NCBI GenBank assembly: GCA_001600495.1
Contig: BCKE01000018.1
Coordinates: 77,514 to 141,513, forward strand
Source: Pilasporangium apinafurcum
Lineage: Eukaryota > Oomycota > Peronosporomycetes > Pythiales > Pythiaceae
Reading direction: 5' to 3'
DNA: 64,000 bases
This document shows, in pieces, positions 56,716 to 64,000 of the stretch (the stretch's first letter is position 1; each line of letters starts with the position of its first letter). Made by a program: the position numbers and the translations under genes. The notes under the pieces were generated by a model, which did no database searches, was not told where the DNA came from, and was given only the letters and a program-made list of their open reading frames with translations.

Positions 56716-59700
56716 TTAAATACCTCGTGCGACGAGTGTCACGACTGCTTTATCGTTCACAGAGTACGCGAACAAAGACGTGGAGACTTTTCCGGCTACT
56801 TTTGGCGTAAAAGAGACAAAAACCTCGATGAACTTTTTCGCTTGAATTGTGGTCGTCGTGTAGGAACAGGAGAAGGGTTCAGATAATTCTTGGAGGAAAA
56901 CGGTCATCGGGGAATTAGATCCGTTGCAAATGTAAACAGGGACTTGGTGAGACTCCCCAACACGACAGCTTCCGCATTCAACTGCTCGAGCGTGGAAGTA
57001 CAGACCACGTCGTTGTTTTCGCTTCGTGTAATAAAAAGAATCCGTTTGAGACGATATATGATGTCGAGAACGCGCAATTTCCTCAAATGGAGGTAATGCT
57101 GCAAGAGCTTTACGATTGCATACGACGCTGATCTCACGTGAGTAGTCTGTTCCAACTTGAATACTGAACGATCCGCACCATCTCTCGGGGTTGACTGTGC
57201 GGTTTTCATACGCACCATTTGTCTGTGAATGCCGAATAAAAGGTTGGGATAATGCGGATATCATTATATATGACTCTGAAGCAGGTTGGATGACACCAGC
57301 CACTGGTCTGACTTTGAAATGCTCATGAGTCGATAATACTTTGAATGGGAGTACATTCGCAGTATTATTGACAATGCGAATTCTAGAGTCTTGGACAATT
57401 TTGTCTCCATTTTTGTTCTTTGCGCATTCAAATTCCACAAAAGTCGGCCCGATTTCGATCGCGTTCACTGACCCACTGCTATTGAGTTCTTGCACTTGCC
57501 GTTGCTTATCGAGGCGATGGATAAGTGTAGCTCTGTCAACACTACTGTCTGCATCTTTAAGCACCATGCTACGTCGCACACTTGTTTCAATGAGCACTTC
57601 ATATGGGTTAAATAAGGAGTCGGTGCCAACTCCTCTGAACTGGAATATCGCGGCAACAACGCCAGCGAGCTGAGCGTGGAAGCTAATGTGAAATGAGCCC
57701 GAGCTTCTCGGTTTCAGTTCCAGCACAGCAGGCGAGATAGTAAATTGCTGGCAACCGGTACTCAGCGGGAGCAAGGACACGCATATCCGTCCGATCAAGT
57801 CGGTGCCATTCGAGAACACAATTTGTTCTATCATTGTTTCACCAACCGAACATAAAAGCCTTCGGCATCTTCTCGATAGCTACATCAACGCATATTAAGT
57901 TAGTCACTATGTTATGCAAGAAGTACACCAGTTGCGATAAAATTGCACCTAAACATACCTGAACAGGATTCATTGCTGCCATATGCTTAATGTTGTATTT
58001 CTTCTGTGATATTTTGTTCCATTAGAATACATAAAGACACATGACACGTAAAAGAAATGACTTACGTTGTTTGTTTGCTTGAACATATCAGCAGCTGATT
58101 GGAGTGGTTCTCGATTTAGCTTCTTGACGTTGTTGTCTCGACGTAAGTGTGCATCACGCACCATGTAATCACCGTTTTGAATGATGTGACGACGGCTGTA
58201 TGCTGCTTTTAATCCATTGTTCTCTAACTCAGCTTCACTGCTTGGATAGACTATACGAGGATCGCTTCGTCGATCATCATCTTTGAGGTTTCTCTGGTCA
58301 CAATAGTCTTCGTCGCCCAGATTTTCACGATCAAAGCTCATACCTTGTTTTTCAGATTCAATAGGACTTGGTTTCGAGTGAAAATAGTCTCGAATAGTTG
58401 ACTGATCACGATTCTCTGACAAGTGGGTCATATCTCCACTTTCTAAATGCGATTGACGTAGCGAATGGTCGTCATTCGCTTCACGTGGTGGTGATGCATT
58501 TTTAATACCACCCTCAAATGTTTGCGGACTTTCGCAAATTGTATCAAGTTCAGAATATTTTACCATAGGGCGAGGGTCCACGCTGAGCTGCCGAAACTCA
58601 TTTGGCAAGTCACGAACAAAGTCTTCAGCAGAAATTCCATCGTCTCCCCAACTATCTGTCGTTCGTGACATCGGCAGCCCTGAGTCTGCAGCATTATCAT
58701 ATTCACGAATTACTTCATGAATTTGGTCGGAAGGACTCATTCCTCTTGGTACTTTTCTTGGGGATGGTCGCCTCAAAACGAGCGCATCAAGTTCCTGCAA
58801 AGCTTCGCGAATAGCACCTGGTCCTCGTTGCATTGCCTCAATCGAGTCTTTCGATAGGTCCTCAGAAAGAGACAGATCCGCGTTACTGTTTTGCTGAGTC
58901 TTCACCGCAAGTTGATGTGCTTCTTGCTCATGGTCCACAGGTTCGTCAATCGAACGTTGGATGCTTGGACGCTGATTGTTTCTGGTCCGATGCTTTTCCT
59001 GTGCGAATGCAGTTTCATGATTATTTGTGATCACACAAAGAAAAGTTATTGTATCGCTGAATACCTGGAGATACTTCAATGAGTTGGGAGTATATACAAG
59101 ACGATGGGTGTCGAAGTGCACATCATATCCTGATGATGACAACGCTGTGCCCTGCTTTCGCCCTGAATATATTAGTAACAAATGACCTAAGCTAGGTATT
59201 GAATCAAAAATCTTGCCTTACCACTTGAGACAGCTCGAGACTGGAACCATAGAAGCTATCACCAGGAGGAGGTTCTGCTCGTCCAGCATTGTCAGTCTCT
59301 GTACGCTTCCTTTCCGGGGAAGAAAACTCCACTCGGTTCAAATCTCGAGATTTCTTTTCAAAAAAATCGCTAGGTCGTCCACGTTCTCTATCTGCGTCAT
59401 TGTCGTTCTGTGGATCCCACGTGGGTTGGAATTCATTCACATCCTGAGAAAAGCTGTCATTTCCACCCAATTCGTTCTTCTCCAGAAACGTTACTAAAAT
59501 ACCAGTAGTAGTTAATATCTATCACAAAAATGGAGCTACACACTACACGATCATTTGGACGTACCTGCATCAACAAACTCGTCACTATGAAACGCGTCTT
59601 CGCCAAATCCAGCGAAATCGTCCTGTTGTTCACCAGTGAACACGTTCTCTCTAGACGGTAGATCAAACGCGTTCGTCGGGTCCTGCATTTCTGTTGTCCA

Positions 59701-59940
59701 AACATCTGAAAGCGCAGGCATTGAAGCAAACTCGTCTTCCTGGGTTTGTGCCTGATGATTGTTTGTTGTTTCCATCTTCTCTTCCGCTTTGGTTGGTGTA
59801 TTTGATGTTCTCGTATCCGCTAACTGCCGATGATGCTGTCGCTGTCGCTGTCGCTGCTGGTGCAGATGATCATAACGTTGGAGATACTCCGCCATGGATG
59901 ACGGTGGATGGTCGGCAGTGGCAGTGACCGTAGCGCTCAT
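56716..59940 (-). CDS. Protein with ASH-like domains, SPD-2/CEP192-like
   Basis: A multi-exon minus-strand gene from MSATVTATAD (59940). The first two-thirds are acidic, Ser/Asp-rich and disordered. The C-terminal exon (57834-56716) carries beta-rich repeats of the ASPM-SPD-2-Hydin type: one ending KPRSSGSFHISFHAQLAGVV, one around GPTFVEFECAKNKNGD with IRIVNNTANVLPFKVL, and one with VGESHQVPVYICNGSNSPM then PFSCSYTTTTIQAKKF and VSFTPKVAGKVSTSLFAYS. ASH domains occur in centrosomal and ciliary proteins such as SPD-2/CEP192, which recruits pericentriolar material and Aurora A. Middle exon joints (59572/59493, 59222/59164, 59070/58999) follow GT-AG sites; others are approximate. Confidence 0.65.
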
Positions 59941-60219
59941 AGCCGATGGAGGACCAGGAGGAGGAAGAATGACGGTCGTCCAGAGCCGCACTGCCTGCTG
60001 CCTACTGCATTCAATTTCAAACTAGACCCTTATCATTAAGTTTTTATAAAACCTCAAAAACGAGGTTTTCAAAAGTCACTCATTACAAAACCTATCATTC
60101 AGCATGATGCAGCCATTTACTGCACTATCATCTGCCATGATGGCAGAACATGCGATATTGTCATCTACGATTGAGAGGCCATTTAATAGATACTCATGCC
60201 ATTCCAACAACAAAATGCT

Positions 60220-61489
60220 TTACATAAGCACATTGCGGTCTGGTTCTTCACTGTCTAGCGCATGCAATTGATCAATAAGCTCTTCACCTTCTTTCGGAAT
60301 CCACAGTCGCGGTCGTTGCAGGATGGTCTCCACGCCTCGTGAACTGAAGATACTTTGCTCCAAGGCAGATTTCTCCGTGACTCGCGCCATGCTCTTTGCG
60401 ATTTTCTCCAGATTGGCCTTGAGAACGGACTGCCGACGCTTCCGTTTGCTGTGAAGATAGCATAGTTCTTTGACTTCCTCGTCATTTTTGCCCAAATCTT
60501 GTTTGATCGGCAACCAATGGCTGCGCTCCCATATTGCGCATCCATTTTCCTTAATAAAATCATCCTGGAGTTGAAACAGGTCGCGTGCTTTGCTGTTTGC
60601 GATGCTCGCCAGCACGCTCTTGGACTTTGTCCACTTGGTCACTGCGTGTGTCCATGGGTCATTTTCGTAGAGACGTCGAATGCGTCCTGGATGGATATAC
60701 GTGTTCCATAGATCTATGTGCCAGGTATGATGAGTAAGCCACATTGGCAATACGCAATAGTGTAAGGCCGTATGAACACTACAACAAATATCATACCTCG
60801 CTCTGAGCCTTTAGAGTTGTGCTTCTTCGCTGCAGGAGCACTCACTGCACAATGATATACAACACCCGAATAGCAACCAATGATTACCAATTGATTAGTA
60901 TAAGGGATAAAGAAAGATAAAATGGCTGTGAGTGGTATGGCAGACCTGCACTGGGTGACTCCCGTTTCTTCTCCCGCCACATAGATCTGTTTTGAATGCG
61001 TTTCCCGCGTTGGCGTTGTGCTCGAGAGGAATTTTTTACTATCAACTGATGTGGTAGTGGGTCCATGTCGTCATTCTGTAACAGATAGTCCTCAAACATG
61101 CCGGCGAGGAGCGCGGGGGTATCTTTGCGATCAAAGTCGAAATTGGCCTGGAGCCACTTTTTGCAATCCTGGACCTGAAATTTTTGGAAATACTCGATTT
61201 CGTTCAACCGCATCTTGAGGGCACGTTTTTCTTGGTCAATTTTATCAATCACACGCTCTAAACACTGGATTTCCTGTTGGAGTTCCTGTACGTGGTTATT
61301 ATTGGGATTAGTGAGGTTAGCCTCGGTTGGCCTCAGAGAAAATGGCGACTTCGCGTCGCGCGGCGCCGCTGTAGACGGAGACAGTGGGGTGGTTGTGTGT
61401 TGGGAGGTCGGCCATCGATGTAGCTGAGGTCGCGCGTCTTCATTCGCGTCGGTTTGAGCGAACGGATCGGCGGAATCTGGGTTATCCAT
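60220..61489 (-). CDS. Uncharacterised coiled-coil protein
   Basis: Exons 61489-60946, 60829-60797 and 60713-60220 close in phase, giving 356 residues. After a polar leader, a coiled coil runs from about 65 to 105 (VQELQQEIQCLERVIDKIDQ). The C-terminal half is basic and helical: DLWNTYIHPGRIRRLYENDP, TKWTKSKSVLASIANSKARD and a heptad-rich stretch to the end. No known domain, signal peptide or membrane span was seen. The 33-nt middle exon is supported by phase on both sides. Function unknown. Confidence 0.75.
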
Positions 61490-62703
61490 GGTTTGAGGCT
61501 AACTTCGTCACGGGCTTTGAAGTTTTTATTGCTTGAAAAGAAATGCCTCTATTTTATCCCCTACAGTAGGTGGGTGCGATTCGTTTTTCTCAGTAGGAGC
61601 TGAGGACACCTTTGTCATGACGCACCACACCATCTCTACTCCAAACACACACCAGCCAATACGCGCACGACTCGAGCGCGTCTTTCAGCCAATCAGACCC
61701 ATTGAGTCCCGAAACGCCCACACGTTTCTCACGTTTGCTTCATGATCCAAGGCTGCTCCATACCGAAGATGGCCATGGTGGGGTCAATGTCTCTTGTTGG
61801 TTGACAAGTTTTTGACAGAACAGATGGTTACTTGTCGATTGGTCTTGGTTTCCTACATGAACCTAATCTATTGGACCTGAAGTGCCTGTATTCAATCGAG
61901 GAAAATTTCGAGGCCTCAACTCCTGAAAGAACTGATCACGATCCCAGATCTCAATGATTTGCCAACTTCATCATAGTATCTTGAAGATTTGTGGTTCACC
62001 GCCTTGGAAACGCACACACGCACTCACCTGATCCACTTCATCACAGTTGTCGATAGTTGACAAAGCTATTACCACTCATTACCCTCTACATAGTAGTAGT
62101 CAACATTTAAGGGACGGTGAGCGAGGGCATATCTGTAGCTCATCTTTACAAGCTGAGTGTCTACAACAACGGTATATGGGAGAACTGCAAAGGTTGCGTC
62201 TCGACATGATAAAGAATATAACAACTTGATTATAGTGTGCTATCAGGGTCATCGAATTGGAACATTTATAAAGCACGTACTTGCATAAATCAATACGCAT
62301 AGTCTTTGCGCCTTTTCTATCGTCAATAGTAATATTGCTGAGCATAACATCGTCCACATCGCGTGTACTGAAACTCAAGACTCATGCTACGAGGAATGAA
62401 TGCATAGTGCGCAGCTGTTTTCATTCGTGCTGAAGGGCTCGGGATGGAAATCGACCAAACAACGCTAGAGCAGGGCTGTAAATTGGCATGTTTTACTTTA
62501 CAATTTGCGCAGCACATCAAAAACTTGATATTTGTAAAAATGAGACATTCTCGTTAATTTTATGTGAAATATGGTGCATGCACACGTCGATTTGAAAATA
62601 AAATGTGTGCATCTGGTAACTCAAGGAAGATCTCTCTTACAAACGATCCGATGCCACGCTCTGGATCACTTACAGACATAAGCAAATAAGCAACTTGCTC
62701 TTC
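61490..62703. other. Gene-poor stretch
   Basis: About 1.2 kb with only short open stretches. No family, RNA gene or repeat was recognised. Confidence 0.5.
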
Positions 62704-63051
62704 CTACTTGCGATTATAATGGTAGATATGATGCAACAGAATCACCAATGCTTTAACCGTAGCTGTAGTAGCAACAGTTGGTGCTGCATTTGTAGTATTT
62801 GAGATGGCTGCGTCTTCATCCTTCTCTTCGTCTCTTGAGCTACTATTTATATTACTGCATTGATCCATGACACTCTCGACAGTTTCCTTCACATTCATTC
62901 CACCTAGTAGATCGAACGTGCAGTCTGGGATGTTCATTTCGATCACTATGTTGAATCCAACGACAAAGCTACTCAACGCACACAATTCTGCCATCTCGTC
63001 GCGTTTGGCACTCCTGTTGGTGAAAGGAGGTCGATTTCTGTCGTTTGACAC
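62704..63051 (-). CDS. Hypothetical open reading frame
   Basis: An open stretch of about 115 residues ending at 62704. The part after an internal Met (MAELCALSSFVVGFNIVIEM) is hydrophobic, then acidic (SSRDEEKDEDAAIS) and Thr/Ala-rich. No family is recognised. A possible splice acceptor (ccaacag) lies just before the Met, so it may be a terminal exon of a longer gene. Confidence 0.3.
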   Translation of the reverse strand: MSNDRNRPPFTNRSAKRDEMAELCALSSFVVGFNIVIEMNIPDCTFDLLGGMNVKETVESVMDQCSNINSSSRDEEKDEDAAISNTTNAAPTVATTATVKALVILLHHIYHYNRK

Positions 63052-63138
63052 AGATAAGTATATCTTAGTTGGTCTCTAGTGGTTAGAGCAGGAGTAAAGA
63101 CTGGTCATCAACACGCACGACGCAGCTGCTACTAGCGC

Positions 63139-63530
63139 AAGCTCAACAAAGTAACCCCAGTAAATCCAAATAATGCTGTTTGATCTGCATACATCTTGTC
63201 TTGGAGCTGAAATGTCTTAAAATCTGTCTGTGTATATCGAGAAAGTGAGGTAGTTCTTCTGCGAGTGTCTGGAAAAAAGTTCACCAAGTTGAAAAATGTA
63301 AAGATGCATCCAGAATATATCGTGGTTTGTCGTGACACTGTGATGAGCAATGTGGTGATGTTCCACTGGTCATGTGCCGTGTTTCTCTTTCTTCTTCATC
63401 ATCCTACACCTGAACTTCAACATGCGGCTGGTGTTTGAAGCGCTGGACTTTTGTGAAGGAATATTGAAGAGTCTTAGCATACTGCTGATATTCTGCCCGC
63501 CACGTGGCCAGGCAACATCTACTCTATGTG
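63139..63530 (-). CDS. Possible exons of an unrecognised gene
   Basis: On the minus strand an exon between a TAG acceptor near 63530 and a GTGTAG donor near 63411 reads WRAEYQQYAKTLQYSFTKVQ and on to PHVEVQ. Downstream pieces (WNITTLLITVSRQTTIYSG; MYADQTALFGFTGVTLLSLR then stop near 63139) could follow. Joins are not proven and no family is recognised. Confidence 0.25.
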
Positions 63531-63599
63531 GCACATGTCTTGATGGGTAGAGTATTAAATCGATAATTCGAGCAATCACTACAGTACGTTAGGATCACG

Positions 63600-64000
63600 A
63601 ATGTATCTGGAAATTAAACAAGGCTCAAATGCATCGAATAGTTCGAGCTACTGTTACAAACTTGATACAAAAGCAATGTGCCTACATTTGACAAATACAT
63701 AACGATATGCTTTGAAGAGCATGAAGTCATTGAGAAGAAGAAAAACATTGGATTCCTGGATCTGGTGAAGAAGTTCCTATGTTTACTTCGAATAAATTAT
63801 AAGAGGTTAAAATAACAAAGTCCAATACCTTAAATTCTCTAATAGAACACCATTCGTTTACGAATTTAGAAAATTTCAGTATTTTGGAGATTGTTAACCG
63901 CTTGGACTTTACCTAATTAATACAGTATTACTCATAGTTACCTAATTTTTTCATTATTTTTTCTAAGAAATGGGTAAAATTGGGAGGTTAAATCTTGCAA
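63600..64000. other. AT-rich end of window
   Basis: No coding or RNA feature was recognised; A+T rises strongly after about 63,780. Confidence 0.5.

Overview
The window is nuclear DNA of a flagellated eukaryote. Its genes carry many short GT-AG introns (about 37 to 120 nt), are packed with short intergenic gaps, and encode Aurora and CDKL kinases, THO complex, PRC2, Sec62, GRP94 and flagellar proteins. Gene content, compactness and acidic/Ser-rich low-complexity style fit an oomycete (stramenopile), possibly a compact Albugo-like genome. The genus is inference; no species marker was seen.

Layout. 0-6 kb: an EF-hand protein, an OB-fold/winged-helix protein resembling STN1/RPA2, and an Aurora-like kinase on the minus strand. 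6.4-14.4 kb: a head-to-tail array of three peroxisomal acyl-CoA oxidase genes (minus strand), each ending in a PTS1-like tripeptide and sharing tracts that look gene-converted. 14.7-18.5 kb: a CDKL5-like kinase and an unknown Cys-rich protein. 18.6-26.1 kb: FAM32A, an intronless multispanning class-3 lipase, THOC3, a TPR protein and an Erv1-type sulfhydryl oxidase. 26.3-30.3 kb: a divergent pair made of a canopy (CNPY) homologue and the KDEL-bearing ER HSP90 GRP94. 30.4-40 kb: CFAP58, a dienelactone-hydrolase-like protein fused to a Gag1-like clamp domain, Sec62, cyclin C and a PX-domain protein. 40-49 kb: an APC-type permease, thiamine-phosphate synthase, a mitochondrial thioredoxin, a second class-3 lipase (with introns), a NIPA-like membrane protein and a decayed Fanzor/TnpB-like fragment. 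49.5-61.5 kb: PPP1R11 (inhibitor-3), SUZ12 (PRC2), a large protein with a discoidin-like segment, a protein with ASH-like domains resembling SPD-2/CEP192, and an unknown coiled-coil protein. 61.5-64 kb is gene-poor.

Functional themes. Several genes serve the secretory pathway (GRP94, CNPY, Sec62). Several fit a cilium or centrosome (CDKL kinase, CFAP58, SPD-2-like). Others serve the nucleus (THOC3, cyclin C, SUZ12, FAM32A). The oxidase array points to expanded peroxisomal beta-oxidation. The most unusual observations are the GRP94/CNPY shared promoter, the oxidase array with its 818-bp identical tract and an 8-nt microexon, the hydrolase-clamp fusion, and the Fanzor-like remnant. Exon joins were worked out by hand from GT/AG sites and reading phase; where phase did not close, the entry says so.
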